A stretch of 64,000 nucleotides of DNA from Heloderma charlesbogerti (GCA_026122225.1 JANEZZ010001471.1:124001-188000); one strand, 5' to 3'; counted from the stretch's first letter, positions 14,201-23,582 are shown. The notes: generated from the sequence alone by a model not told the origin. Numbers and translations are program-made.

Positions 14201-17200
14201 AGTATACAGAAGTATACTGCCTCTGATACTAGAAGTAGTATATAGCAGGGTGTATTGATTTAAATCCTCCAGCAAAGGAGATCATTACCTTGTCGTGGTG
14301 CTGGAGCTTGAGCACCTCAATGACATCATGACCTAAACCGTGAAGGGACACCCAAGATGGGAAGGTCATGGCAGAGAGGTCAGGCTAAATACGATCCCTG
14401 GGGAAGGAAACAGCAACCCACCCCAGTATTCTTGCCATGAAAACTAAATGGATCAGTACAACCAGAGATATGTTGGTATACCATTGGAAGATGGGACTCC
14501 CAGGTTGGAAGATGGTCAAAATGCTAATGGGGAGGAACAGAGGATAAGTTCAACTAGCCCCAGATGTAATGACGCACCTAGCTCAAAGCCGAAAGGACAG
14601 CTAGCAGCTGATGGTGCTGGTGGTGAACGACGAATCCAATGTTCTAAAGATCAACACACCACAGGAACCTGAAATGTAAGATCTATGAGCCAGGGCAAAT
14701 TGGATGTGGTTAGTTGGGAGATGTCAAGATTAAATATAGACATTTTGGGTGTCAGTGAACTGAAATGGACTGGAATGGGCCACTTTACATCAAATGATCA
14801 CCAGATCTACTACTGTGGACAAGAGGACCACAGAAGAAATGGAGTAGCCTTCATAATTAATAATAAAGTGGCTAAAGCAGTGCTTGGATACAATCCAAAA
14901 AATGACAGAATGATCTCAATTCGAATTCAGGGTAAGCCATTTAACATCACAGTGATCCAAATATACGCCCCAACCACAGATGCTGAAGAAGCAGAAGTAG
15001 ATCAGTCCTATGAGGATCTGCAGCACCTACTGGATAGTACGCCAAAAAAAGATGTTATTTTCATTACAGGAGACTGGAATGCTAAGGTGGGTAGTCAAAC
15101 GATACCTGGAATTACAGGCAAGCATGGTCTGGGAGAACAAAATGAAGTAGGACATAGGCTGATAGAATTTTGCCAAGACAACTCACTGTGCATAACAAAC
15201 ACTCTCTTCCAGCAACCTAAGAGACAACTTTATACATGGACTTCACCAGACGGTCGACACCGAAATCATATTGACTACATCCTCTGTAGCCAAAGGTGGC
15301 GGACATCTATGCAGTTGGTAAACACAAGACCTGGAGCTGATTGTAGTTCAGATCATGAACTTCTTACTGCACAATTTAGAATCAGACTAAAGAGAATAGG
15401 GAAGACCCACAGATCAGTTCGATATGAGCTCTCTAATATTCCTAATGAATATGCAGTGGAGGTGAAGAATAGATTTAAGGGACTAGATTTAGTAGATAGG
15501 GTCCCGGAAGAACTATGGACAGAAGTTCGCAACACTGTTCAGGAGGCAGCAACAAAAAAAGGCCCAAAGAAAAAGAAAACCAAGAAGGCAAGATGGCTGT
15601 CTGCTGAGACACTGGAAGCAGCCCAAGAAAGAAGGAAAGCAAAAGGCAACAGTGATAGGGGGAGATATGCACACTAAATGCAAAATTCCAGAGGTTAGCC
15701 AGAAGAGATAAGGAATTATTTTTAAACAAGCAATGCGTGGAAGCAGAAGAAGATAATAGAATAGGAAGGACAAGAGACCTCTTCCAGAAAATTAGAAACA
15801 TGGAGATAAATTCCAGGCAAAAATGGGTACGATCAAAAACAAAGATGGCAAGGACCTCACAGAAGCAGAAGAGATCAAGAAAAGGTGGCAAGAATATACG
15901 GAACATCTGTATAGGAAGGATAATAATATCAGGGATAGATTTGACGGTGTGGTCAGTGAGCTAGAGCCAGACATCCTGAGGAGTGAGGTTGAATGGGCCT
16001 TAAGAAGCATTGCCAATAACAAGGCAGCAAGAAATGACGGTATCCCAGCTGAACTGTTTAAAATCTTGCAAGATGATGCTGTCAAGGTGATGCATGCCAT
16101 ATGCCAACAAATTTGGAAAACACAAGAATGGCCAACAGATTGGAAAAAATCAACTTATATCCCCATACCAAAAAAGCGAAGCACCAAAGAATGTTCAAAC
16201 TATCGAACAGTGGCACTTATTTCACATGCCAGTAAGGTAATGCTCAAGATCTTGCAAGGTAGACTCCAGCAATTCATGGAACGAGAATTGCCAGATGTAC
16301 AAGCTGGGTTTAGAAAAGGCAGAGGAACTAGAGACCAAATTGCCAATATCTGCTGGATAATGGAGAAAGCCAGGGAGTTTCAGAAAAACATCTATTTCTG
16401 TTTTATTGACTACTCTAAAGCCTTTGACTATGTGGATCATAACAAACTGTGGCAAGTTCTTGGTGGGATGGGGATACGAAGTCATCTTGTCTGCCTCCTG
16501 AGGAATCTGTATAACGACCAAGTAGCAATGGTAAGAACAGACCACGGAACAACGGACTGGTTTAAGATTGGGAAAGGAGTACGGCAAGGTTGTATACTCT
16601 CACCCTACCTATTCAACCTGTACGCAGAACACATCATGCGACATGCTGGGCTTGACGAAGCCAAGGCTGGAGTTAAAATCGCTGGAAGAAACATTAACAA
16701 TCTCAGATATGCAGATGATACCGCTTTGATGGTTGAAAGCGAGGAGGAGCTGAGGAACCTCATGACGAAGGTGAAAGAAGAAAGTGCAAAAGCTGGGTTG
16801 CAGTTCAACCTCAAAAAAACCAAGATTATGGCAACCAGCTTGATTGAGAACTGGCAAATAGAGGGAGAAAACGTGGAGGCAGTGACAGACTGTCTTTCTA
16901 GGTGCAAAGATTACTGCAGATGCTGACTGCAGCCAGGAAATCAGAAGACGTTTACTTCTTGGGAGGACAGCAATGACAAATCTTGATAAAATAGTGAAGA
17001 GCAGAGACATCACACTGACAACAAAGGTCCGCATAGTTAAAGCAATGGTATTCCCCGTAGTAACCTGTGGCTGCGAGAGCTGGATCATAAAGAAGGCTGA
17101 GCGAAGGAAGATAGATGCTTTTGAACTGTGGTGCTGGAGGAATATTCTGAGATTACCTTGGACTGCAAGAAGATCAAATCAATCCATACTCCAGGAAATA

Positions 17201-20200
17201 AAGCCAGACTGCTCACTTGAGGGAATGATATTAAAGGCAAAACTGAAGTACTTTGGCCACATCATGAGAAGACAGGACACCCTGGAGAAGATGTTGATGC
17301 TAGAGAAAGTGGAAGGCCAAAGGAAGAGGGGCCAACCAAGGACAAAATGGATGGATGATATTCTGGAGGTGACGGACTCGACCTTAGGGGAGCTGGGGGT
17401 GGCGATGGCCGACAGGAAGCTCTGGCGTGGGCTGGTCCCTAAGTCATGAAGAGTCAGAAGCGACTGACCGAATAAACAATAACAAATTGATTTAAATCAA
17501 GGGAGTTTAAATCATGATTTAAATCAGCCAGAAAAATGGATTGAAATTTTTGCATGTATTTTCTGAACAGGGGTGCAAAGATGACCACTATGCCATGTTA
17601 ATTTACAATGAAATGGAGTATTATTTACACTGGGTAGAATCCAACTAATGTCCTACTTAGAGTAGACTCACTGAAATGAATGGGACGTACGTTAGTCATG
17701 GCTAACTTAATCCCATTCATTTCAATGGATCTACTCTAAGTGGGACTTTAGTTGGATTCTACCCACTGTTTCATTCTTACAAGCAGGCTTTGCATCTCTT
17801 TGACCCAGTTTGCATGCCCCCACTGTGGCTTAAATAAGCCATGGTGGCTTGCAGTGTGTGCCAGTTGCCACTGTGACTATTCAAGCTACAAAACGGGCAG
17901 GGTGGCTTGGTGCCATGGGCAACAAGCCACCCAGAACCCATGGACCACAGTAGGTGCTGGTGATCATGTGAACTGGCCCTCTGTCTCAGTATATATATAT
18001 TTTGCAAGCTTTCCTTTTTACTAATAGAAGAAATGTCTTAAAATATTCCTGTGTAGGGTCTTTCTCATGAGCAGCACTCATAGGTTAACAGCACAATCCT
18101 ATACATATCTCCACAGAAGCAAGTTCCCTTGGGACTCACTTCCATGTAAATGGCTACAGAATTAGTCTCTGTATGAGACTATAGGGAGAGGCCCACTGGA
18201 CAATTTTGTTTTCTGTTTTTCTTTGAAGTGTCACTCATTTCTGTTTCACTCTGTCTTGGTCCAGCCTTGCCCTCAAGTAGCAAACAAAATGCACATGACT
18301 GATACATTAAAGTAAGCCCTGATAGTTACTGGGCTAATAAAATCCAAATTATTATTTTTTAATACGGGGGGGGAGAAATTAAGCATAAATTTTTATCTAC
18401 CCTGCTATATTGTCTTTCTGCCTTAACTCCTCTGCCTTGCTTGGCCAACGCCATGACCACATTAAGCACAGAACAATCCTATCTAGCCTGTTTTTGCACA
18501 TGCAATTTTAGTTAGAGAAACTGAAAGATCAGAACTTTCAAGAAGCAAGAGCTGTTGGTTAGGCTGGACAGAGCCATTTTCATGAGATGAAAAACTGAAA
18601 TTAATGTCCATGTTTGAAAGGTAGGTAATTTCATTTTTATGAGACTGGAAGTGTAAGTTTAGTATGTTTATGATGAGATTTAATTGTAATTATGGGGGGG
18701 TTAAGTTAGAGAGAAATTTAGCATTTTATTCATTATGTTGTTGTTTTTTAAATAAATTTTTATCCACCCTAGTACATAGCCATCATTAGTAACCATTCAT
18801 ATCATTAGCCTCCATGGCTCCAGGTAACTTTTGGGGATCGTCTTTCAAAAAAGTTATTTCTGTGTTATAAATTGTTGTGAACCACGCAGAGAACTTCAGC
18901 TATTGGGTGGTATATAAATGTAATAAATAAATAAACAAATGAACAAACAAGAAATGGGTTAAGGCACAGATGAAAAGTTGATACTATTATCTTGCCTGTA
19001 TTAATGAATGAAAACTTACTTCCATTATTTCCAACTATAAAATTGACATTGGATCCAAAGCTGAATGGGCCCAGCATTGAATGGCACATAAAGTTCTTCA
19101 ACTGTATACTTTCAATTATTCCAACTTCTCCTGATACCTACAAATACATTACAAGGACATTTTACATGCTGAAAAAACACCAATCTTTTGTAAACAAACT
19201 GGAAAAGTCACAGATCTTCACAATTGTAGCAGATGACTGAACACTGAAAACCCTGTAGGGTGGCTGCAGTACTTTTTACTAGCAAAATGCTCCGCCATTA
19301 TCTTCCGTTTTCCCACATGCTGGAGGGAGCAATCCTATGGCCACTAGTCAGTAGACAGCTATAGGATATTTGGTTTTCTGGTAACTGACCTTCCCCCTCT
19401 TCCATGCTGCCTCAAAGGCAGTGTGGAACAGCCCTATGCCTGGCGTTCGGAAGAGGAGCGGGGAGCAGCCAAAACGGGGCATTCCTGGGGGCGTTCCAGG
19501 GTGGGGAAAGAGGAAACGCGGGTACGACACATCCTGTATGTCATCCAGCAGCCTCCTCCCCCGCGCCGCCTTCCCGCAGCTAGACAGCTGAACTCGGCTG
19601 TCTATCTGCAAATGTAGGGCAGAGGAAGCACGAAGGGAACTATCTGCTCTGTGCTTCTCCTGCCCTGCACTGGATAGGCGGTCGCCTCCAAGTTCGGAAG
19701 CAGCCGCCTATCCCCATAGGATTGCACCCTAAGGCTACGATCCTATATATACACTTAAGTGCCATTGAACTTAATGTGAAAAATCAGTTGAAAAGTCAAT
19801 GTGTACTTTTCTGAAGTTGCACTGTAGGTTTTAATAATTAAAAACTGAGTTTCTTCACTGAACTGAGGTCTACAACTTAGTTTATAAACTGCCCTTAAAG
19901 CCTAAACTGAGTCCACACTGAGGTCAAACTGAAGGCTAAACCTACACTTTCTGTTTATAAGCTGACTTTCCCACTACCTAGGTCTGCACTGTAACCCTTG
20001 TCAATACAGGACTATAGATTAGTTTTATCCACTTTCCAAAAATGGGTTTAGGGCACAATCCAATGGCCGCTCGTCACAGGATTGGTTGGTTCCTGGAGAA
20101 AAGTCAATGTGTACTTTTCTGAAGTTGCACTGTAGGTTTTAAAACTGAATTAAAAACTGAGCTTCTTCACTGAACTGAGGTCTACACCTTAGTTTATAAA

Positions 20201-21244
20201 CTGCCCTTAAAGCCTAAACTGAGTCCACACTGAGGTCAAACTGAAGGCTAAACCTACACTTTCTGTTTATAAGCTGACTTTCCCACTACCTAGGTCTGCA
20301 CTGTAACCCTTGTCAATATAGGACTATAGATTAGTTTTATCCACTTTCCAAAAATGGGTTTAGGGCACAATCCAATGGCCGCTAGTCATAGGATTGGTTG
20401 GTTCCGGAGAACCAACCTCCACCCCCTCCCGTGCTGCTTCATAGGCAGCATGGATTGGCCCTGCACTCCATGCTCGGAAGAGTAACGCAGAGGGGGGGAA
20501 ACGGGGCGTTCCTGGTGGCAGGCCAGGTGGGGAGGTTGGAAGTGCCGGTACAACACTTCCTATGTGTCATCCAGCTGCCTCTCCCTGCACTCTGAGGTCC
20601 CACGGCTAAACAGCTGAAATCAGCTGTCTAGCTGAGAAAGCAGGGTGGCAGAAGTGCGGAGGATATCTGCTCCTCACACTCCTCCTGCCCTGCACTGGAT
20701 AGGCAGTCACCCCGGGATTGGAGGCGACCGGTGATCCAGATAGGATTGCTCACTCCATCTGTTTCTGGTTGAGGTTTAATACAGCCACTTATGGCTGCCC
20801 TGTTATAGCAGAGCTGAAAAAGGTAAGTTTCTACAGAATTACCTCCCTGGGATTTGGCTCTTGGAACTTAATGTCCTAGGCTGTGCCCGTTTCAGCTTCA
20901 ACTGATGATTAATAAATTAAATAAAAAGGTAGGACTTACCTTCTCATTGCACAGGTGCTTCTCATTGCACAGGTGTTTCACTGGACAATTTGCAACTGGG
21001 GCTCTTAACTAGGGCTCCCCTAGTGCTTGTCTGATCATCATTCGTTTCACTGTCTTTCAAAGATAATACTGACAACTATGCTGTGAGATTTATAGCTTAC
21101 CGGCTGTGAGTTAGCACTGCAGTCAATCTGCAGCTGTGACAAATCCTCTTCATTTGGGTCATCATCAGAGTCATCTCTAGATTCTTGTCTAGGCCTTTTG
21201 TTGGGCACTGGTGTTGGAAAACTTTGCTCTTTTCTTTTTGCCAT
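138..21244 (-). CDS. SMC6: SMC6, structural maintenance of chromosomes protein 6 (5' part, 189 codons in window)
   Basis: Five coding exons on the minus strand splice in frame: 21244-21101, 19137-19020, 10887-10782, 1758-1622 and 199-138, with AG/GT junctions and phases 0, 1, 2, 1, 0. The protein begins MAKRKEQSF, has an acidic N-terminal tail (about residues 20-40), then the SMC N-terminal ATPase lobe with [12 protein letters not shown] and the Walker A loop GNNGSGKS at residues 84-91. It continues through [14 protein letters not shown] and [12 protein letters not shown] to AILDHFNIQ. All of this closely matches vertebrate SMC6. The family protein is about 1,090 residues; the coiled coils, hinge and C-terminal head lie beyond position 1. 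SMC6 pairs with SMC5 and the NSE subunits in the nucleus to process recombination intermediates. It is divergently transcribed from GEN1. The introns carry most of the mobile elements of the left half of the window. No disabling change is seen in these exons. Confidence 0.96.
200..1621. other. SMC6 intron, no clear feature
   Basis: AT-rich intron between coding exons 4 and 5. I see no gene or well-defined transposon. A run of 13 G residues lies near 1152-1164, and the purine-rich patch 841-1000 creates long open frames on the minus strand that do not look like protein. Confidence 0.6.
1622..1758 (-). CDS. SMC6: SMC6 coding exon 4
   Basis: Encodes [20 protein letters not shown] through [11 protein letters not shown], matching the vertebrate SMC6 segment after the ATP-binding loop. 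The acceptor AG precedes 1758 and the donor reads GTTTGG after 1622, weaker than consensus. Phase and length (137 bases) join exactly to both neighbours. Confidence 0.94.
1894..1990 (+). repeat. Short palindromic hAT-type MITE (CTCCAGATGTTTTGG family)
   Basis: Starts CAGGGGTAGGTAACCTGG and contains the inverted pair CCCTCCAGAT / ACATCTGGAGGG with an internal GTTGGGAGTTATAGTCC. The same foldback family recurs at about 25505, 32395, 33631, 36509, 38545, 40386, 41213 and 60870. The copy at 33631 has an 8-bp target duplication, which suggests hAT mobilisation. Confidence 0.6.
2270..4640 (-). mobile_element. Decayed DIRS-like retrotransposon, reverse transcriptase to tyrosine recombinase part
   Basis: Minus-strand frames give separate blocks recalling DIRS1-group polyproteins. 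4559-4071 holds [12 protein letters not shown] followed by [10 protein letters not shown], where family members have FPYLDDWLLV, so the catalytic DD is lost. 3595-3362 holds [17 protein letters not shown], like the linker after the RNase H domain. 2947-2420 holds [25 protein letters not shown] and DRVVLIPD, the tyrosine recombinase start. There ANWVSKL replaces ARRVSEL, removing the catalytic arginine. Frames are broken by stops and shifts between blocks. The element appears to continue beyond the CR1 insertion into 7546-9670. Family assignment is from remembered motif patterns. The terminal split repeats were not identified. Confidence 0.72.
4683..7540 (+). mobile_element. CR1 LINE, 5'-truncated, defective
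   Basis: An endonuclease block at 4744-5103 ([25 protein letters not shown]) is followed by a reverse transcriptase at 6112-7305 ([49 protein letters not shown]). The 3' end has GGACTCGATGGCCTTGTAGG and terminates with two ATTCTATGA units, diagnostic of CR1. Inactivating changes are visible: a TAG at 6574-6576 inside the GVP(Q)GSVLGP motif, SADD at 6655-6666 where FADD or YADD is expected, and several frameshifts between 5100 and 6110. It sits inside the DIRS-like element and is therefore younger. The exact 5' boundary is uncertain. Confidence 0.93.
7546..9670 (-). mobile_element. Probable 5' (gag-side) part of the DIRS-like element
   Basis: Minus-strand open blocks at 9651-9187 and 8962-8606 (the latter with [20 protein letters not shown]) lie colinearly upstream of the RT/YR blocks at 2270-4640. 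They show the same level of decay. The CR1 (4683-7540) and an LTR-like segment (about 7800-8528) interrupt them. No gag domain can be named with confidence, so this is an inference from position and orientation. Confidence 0.42.
7800..8528 (-). mobile_element. Candidate solo LTR (endogenous retrovirus or LTR retrotransposon)
   Basis: Read on the minus strand, it starts TGTAAAATTTAATCAG near 8528 and has a TATA-like GGTATAAAAC at 7970-7961. About 80 bases downstream is CAGTAAAGTCTCCTTATAAG, resembling an LTR polyadenylation/R region, followed by a pyrimidine-rich U5-like tail. No internal gag/pol sequence adjoins it and no target duplication was found. A solo LTR is therefore the best reading but not proven. 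Confidence 0.45.
9671..10510. other. SMC6 intron, no clear feature
   Basis: Intron sequence beyond the retroelement nest. No repeat termini, RNA gene or convincing coding block is seen. Confidence 0.5.
10511..10642 (+). repeat. Dispersed repeat, unassigned (copy a)
   Basis: Begins GTGATGTGGGGC and contains CTTTATTTTTC, TTTCCATTTCATA, TATTAGACAAG and TTGGCAGT. All of these recur in the same order at 35087-35218. No terminal structure is obvious, so the family is not named. Confidence 0.7.
10782..10887 (-). CDS. SMC6: SMC6 coding exon 3 (Walker A exon)
   Basis: Starts GTGGGAAGAGTGCT, completing the serine codon of GNNGSGKS, and encodes [20 protein letters not shown] through KVFVKDGQ. Donor GTAAGT after 10782, acceptor TTTAG before 10887. 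Length 106 bases, phases consistent with both neighbours. Confidence 0.95.
10888..11964. other. SMC6 intron with TA/T low-complexity tract
   Basis: Holds a (TA)n tract at about 11205-11220 followed by a T run to 11236. No other element is identified. Open frames here have no recognisable protein features. Confidence 0.5.
11965..12408. repeat. GC-rich MITE-like element (CAATCCTA / GGGATTGTG ends)
   Basis: The left end reads GAACAATCCTACGGC and the right end CCCATGGGATTGTGCCC, an inverted terminal pair. The interior is GC-rich, with AGTTCAGATTCCTGGATCC shared with the copy at 23583. Related elements lie at 12498, 19325, 20363, 23583, 24391 and 35520. No coding capacity. Confidence 0.65.
12498..12709. 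repeat. MITE with near-perfect terminal inverted repeats
   Basis: Ends are GGGAGCAATCCTAT and ATAGGATTGCTCCC, an exact 14-bp inverted pair. Internal foldbacks include CAGAGGGGATCGTCCCCTCTG and the GATAGGCAGCCGCC / GGCGACCGCCTATC arms. Length about 212 bp, no coding capacity. Confidence 0.78.
13196..13420 (-). repeat. LINE 3'-end fragment (L2/CR1-like tail)
   Basis: Reads TATTTATTTATTTACAATAT then TTATATACCACTCC on the plus strand, the reverse of the common tail with a tetranucleotide run. An A-rich stretch and AGGCGCTGAAAG follow. The specific family is uncertain. Confidence 0.5.
14045..14240. repeat. Interspersed repeat (CTACTCCAGCATTCTGTTC family)
   Basis: Contains CTACTCCAGCATTCTGTTCA and CTGTGGGAAACCCATAAG, also seen in part at 63520-63600 (CTAGTCCAGCATTCTGCTC after AAGAACATAAGAAGAG). 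This sequence is widespread in reptile genomes; I cannot name its family with certainty. Confidence 0.5.
14267..17485 (+). mobile_element. Bov-B (RTE) LINE copy 1, near full length, defective
   Basis: About 3.2 kb, bounded by a 13-bp target duplication ATTGATTTAAATC (14254-14266 and 17486-17498). The apurinic-type endonuclease is in 14685-15677 ([49 protein letters not shown]). The reverse transcriptase is in 15823-16926 ([45 protein letters not shown]), followed by a C-terminal block at 16973-17449. The YADD motif is intact, but a stop at 15675-15677 and shifts around 15680-15820 and 16900-16970 break the frame. The 3' end reads GAGTCAGAAGCGACTGACCG then AATAAACAATAACAA. This subtype differs from copy 2 at its C terminus and tail. 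It lies in the SMC6 intron in antisense orientation. Confidence 0.95.
17632..17764. repeat. 133-bp palindromic MITE
   Basis: The ends GGGTAGAATCCAACTAA and TTAGTTGGATTCTACCC are exact inverted complements. Pairing extends inward through AGAGTAGACTCACTGAAATG / CATTTCAATGGATCTACTCT. A 3-bp ACT flanks both sides (17629-17631 and 17765-17767). Related fragments are at 24175-24260, 38515-38735, 60738-60850 and 62500-62575. Confidence 0.8.
18740..18945 (+). repeat. LINE 3'-end fragment (L2/CR1-like tail)
   Basis: Ends in GGGTGGTATATAAATGTAAT followed by AATAAATAAATAAAC, the sense version of the common tail. The preceding TTGTGAACCACGCAGAGAAC is typical of such tails. No coding part is retained. 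Confidence 0.5.
19020..19137 (-). CDS. SMC6: SMC6 coding exon 2
   Basis: Encodes [20 protein letters not shown] through [12 protein letters not shown]. It ends one base into the serine codon of the Walker A loop, so the intron splits GNNG from SGKS. Acceptor TTTGTAG before 19137 and donor GTAAGT after 19020. Length 118 bases. Confidence 0.95.
19325..19729. repeat. GC-rich MITE-like element
   Basis: Ends are GGGAGCAATCCTATGG and CCATAGGATTGCACCC, an inverted pair. The GC-rich interior contains AAACGGGGC and GGCGTTC shared with the element at 20363. Length about 405 bp, no coding capacity. Confidence 0.7.
19791..20406. repeat. Two tandem copies of a 308-bp unit
   Basis: The segment beginning AAAAGTCAATGTGTACTTTT at 19791 recurs at 20099, and both copies run through GTCTGCACTGTAACCCTTG to CAATCCAATGGCCGCT and ATTGGTTGGTTCC. 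Copies are nearly identical, with small differences such as TTAATAATTAAAAACTGAG versus TTAAAACTGAATTAAAAACT. The duplicated unit includes the left end of the MITE at 20363, so part of that MITE end occurs twice. Confidence 0.88.
20363..20755. repeat. GC-rich MITE-like element
   Basis: Left end GGGCACAATCCAATGGCCGC, right end CAGATAGGATTGCTCACTCC. The interior shares AACGGGGCGTTCCTGG with the element at 19325. No coding capacity. Confidence 0.62.
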
Positions 21245-21249
21245 AACTA
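21101..21249 (-). CDS. SMC6: SMC6 coding exon 1 (start-codon exon)
   Basis: The exon starts at 21249 after a T-rich acceptor, has five untranslated bases (TAGTT), then ATG at 21244-21242. It encodes 48 residues, [20 protein letters not shown] then an acidic stretch [12 protein letters not shown]. Donor GTAAGC after 21101. The MAKRKE start and KRPRQE motif match vertebrate SMC6. Confidence 0.95.
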
Positions 21250-21413
21250 CTAAAAAAAACACAATCAACAAAAGTAAAAATTATCTCATTCAACACACAA
21301 TTACTAAACACTGGCATGTTGCAGCCATCGTTTTAAATCCTATTAATTTCAATATGAGAAATTTAAGCAAGTGTTTAAAGTTTAAGCTCTCTACTAAAAT
21401 CAAAGAGTCTTTA

Positions 21414-21545
21414 AGGACACAATTCTATGCATATTTAGACAGAAAAAAATCCTACAATTCCCAGGTTGCCCCAATGAATCATAGGGCATGCTGGGAGTTG
21501 TAGAATTTTTTTCTGTCTAAATTTGCATAGAATTGCACCCTAAAG
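21414..21545. repeat. Foldback MITE
   Basis: The arms CAATTCTATGCATATTTAGA and TCTAAATTTGCATAGAATTG pair. The inner part has CTACAATTCCCAGG / CTGGGAGTTGTAG. Related fragments are at 30592-30680, 31579-31660 and 25924-26046. Length about 130 bp. Confidence 0.75.
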
Positions 21546-22505
21546 GGCTTACCCTTGGCTGGATCATTTCCAGTATAGTTGAAGATCAGGTATCATATTT
21601 TAAAGAATTAAGAACTATTTTTGATTATATTTTTATTAAACATTATTAGAGTTACCATTAGAAAAAGAATTCACTTTCATATACTGAACAAAGTGATACA
21701 CTTATCTGGTAAATAGAAAGAGAGTCATGCAGAGTAGCAGTCATTAGCGATGTTCCTCAACATTAGGAAGAGATCGCATCCTTTCAGAACATGATGTGAA
21801 TGTAGTTCTCCATGGGCAGAATCTAATGCTGCCCTTGTGCTCACATCCATCCCTGACACTTCAGGCCTGCAAGCTGCCCCTACCGCTTGCAAAACGGCAA
21901 TTTAGTGCTTCTGGAGGCAAGCCTAAATGAGTGAAAAACAGTCGTTTCTGGAAGGGGGCAGGTTGGCGGAGTTCACATAAGGGCATTCCCATTCATTTGG
22001 GTGCTTTCCTCCAGCAGTTCTAAATTGCTGTTCCACAAGCAGTAGGGACCATTTGCAGACCAGAAGTGGCAGGGCTGGCCGCACACAGTTCAGAATCGGT
22101 GGCCAGCTCTGCTAGTGGAAGGGCAGCATTGGATTCTGCCCCATAACCATAAGTGGAACAAACAAGTAGTTCAAATAAAACCAAGGGAGTCTGGGGTTTG
22201 TTTGTTTTTAAGATACTAAGCAAAAGTATAGGAAAGATACTGTTGTTATGAATCATAAGATCAGTCATGAGTTGTTGCAACAAGCCCCAAAGCCAATTTC
22301 AAGAAACATAAGCAGCAAACAGCGCGTGGATGCATTTTTTAAATTAGTGAATTTATTTGAAGTTGTCCTAACCACTTTCCCTATCTACTCAATGCAGTTC
22401 ACAAGTTACTGTAGGTTTCAATGTTGAGAAAGTAATGATGCTACAATAGAAGCAAGTTCTTAATGTGACATATGTTACTGTATCACACCGGCTCACCATA
22501 TTGAG
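21546..22505. other. SMC6 intron 1, no clear feature
   Basis: Intron between the start-codon exon and the noncoding first exon. I see no recognisable element here. Confidence 0.5.
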
Positions 22506-22721
22506 ATCAGTGTGGTATAGTGGTTAGAGTGCTGGACTGGGACTTGGGGGATCTGGGTTCTAGTACCACTGAGCCATGAAGCTCACTGTGTACCTTTGGG
22601 CCAGTCACTGACTCTCAGCCTAACCTAATTCACAGGGTTGTTATGAGGATAATATGGAGAGGAGGAGTACTGTGTGAGCCGCCTTAGGTTCCTTGCCAGA
22701 AAAAAAAGTGGGATATAAATA
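22506..22721 (+). mobile_element. tRNA-derived squamate SINE (Sauria-SINE-like), tail split by a transposon
   Basis: The head GTGTGGTATAGTGGTTAGAG and GGGTTCTAGT resemble tRNA A and B boxes. The body has GGGCCAGTCACTGACTCTCA and CACAGGGTTGTTATGAGGAT, and the end is GTGGGATATAAATA. Its A/T-rich tail resumes at 23521 (TTTAATAAAAAAATAAAA) after the mariner-like element. Other copies are at 48703, 57530 and, inverted, 31664. Confidence 0.82.
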
Positions 22722-23520
22722 CAGTGTGTTTCAAAAAGATGGACCCGATTTGAAATTGCTATCTCTCTGCAACCACGAACCGCCCATGAATGAAACCCTT
22801 ACCACTTAAAAGGGTGGGGCATAGAGTTTCAAACGATTACCACTAGATGCCTCTCTCAGCACACAAACAGCCCCTAGCCTCAGAAATTCACAAGATGGCG
22901 ACCCTGCAACACAAGGCGTTTTGCATTCTGCAGTTCAGCAAGACTGAATCCGCAATTGCAGTGCAGCGTGCGTTTCAATGGCGTTTTGGCATTGATCCAC
23001 CAATGCCAAAGAGCATTCATCGTTGGTACCAACAATTTGAGGAAACAGGACGTTTATGTAAGGGGAAGAGCACAGGGCAACCACACACTTCAGAGGAAAA
23101 TGTGAGAAGAATTCAAGAGAGTTTTCAGCGTAGCCCGTGCAAGTCCACTCATCGTGCCAGCTGAGAACCTGTGATCTCTCATACGACTGTCTGGCATGTG
23201 TTAAGGCGACGTTTAATCATGAGGCCATACCGGTTGCAGCTAGTACAGGCTCTTCATGCAGGTGACAAAGGAAACAAAAACAGAATCACGGCAACGGTGA
23301 CTTCAGTGGAAGAAGACACTTTGAGAGGCGTTTGGGATGAATTCAACTATTGTCTCGATATTGTCCGTACAGCAGGTGGAGGGCACATAGAGCATTTATA
23401 AAATGGTTAGTAAAACTTGATAACTCATTAAACCGTTTATAAGTTTTAGTGTAATTGTAACATGTTGCCATCGTGAAATATACTGCTTTGAAATTGGGTC
23501 CATCATTTTGAAACACCCTG
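22722..23520 (+). mobile_element. Internally deleted mariner-like DNA transposon
   Basis: The ends are inverted repeats: CAGTGTGTTTCAAAAAGATG with GACCCGATTTGAAA on the left, and complementary TTTGAAATTGGGTCCATCAT with TTTGAAACACCCTG on the right. The frame 22847-23401 encodes an N-terminal helix-turn-helix part (KAFCILQFSKTESAIAVQ, KSIHRWYQQFEETGRLCKGK, RPYRLQLVQAL). It then jumps at about 23270-23310 to a C-terminal piece (VWDEFNYCLDIVR, GGGHIEHL), so the DDE/D catalytic core is missing. One in-frame TGA lies at 23162-23164. The N-terminal part resembles the DUF4817-type helix-turn-helix proteins of Tc1/mariner-related elements. A clean TA duplication is not visible (TA left, TT right). Confidence 0.8.
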
Positions 23521-23582
23521 TTTAATAAAAAAATAAAAAAATGTAGTCTGTGCACTAGGAGTGCATGTGCAGGGAAGGTGTA

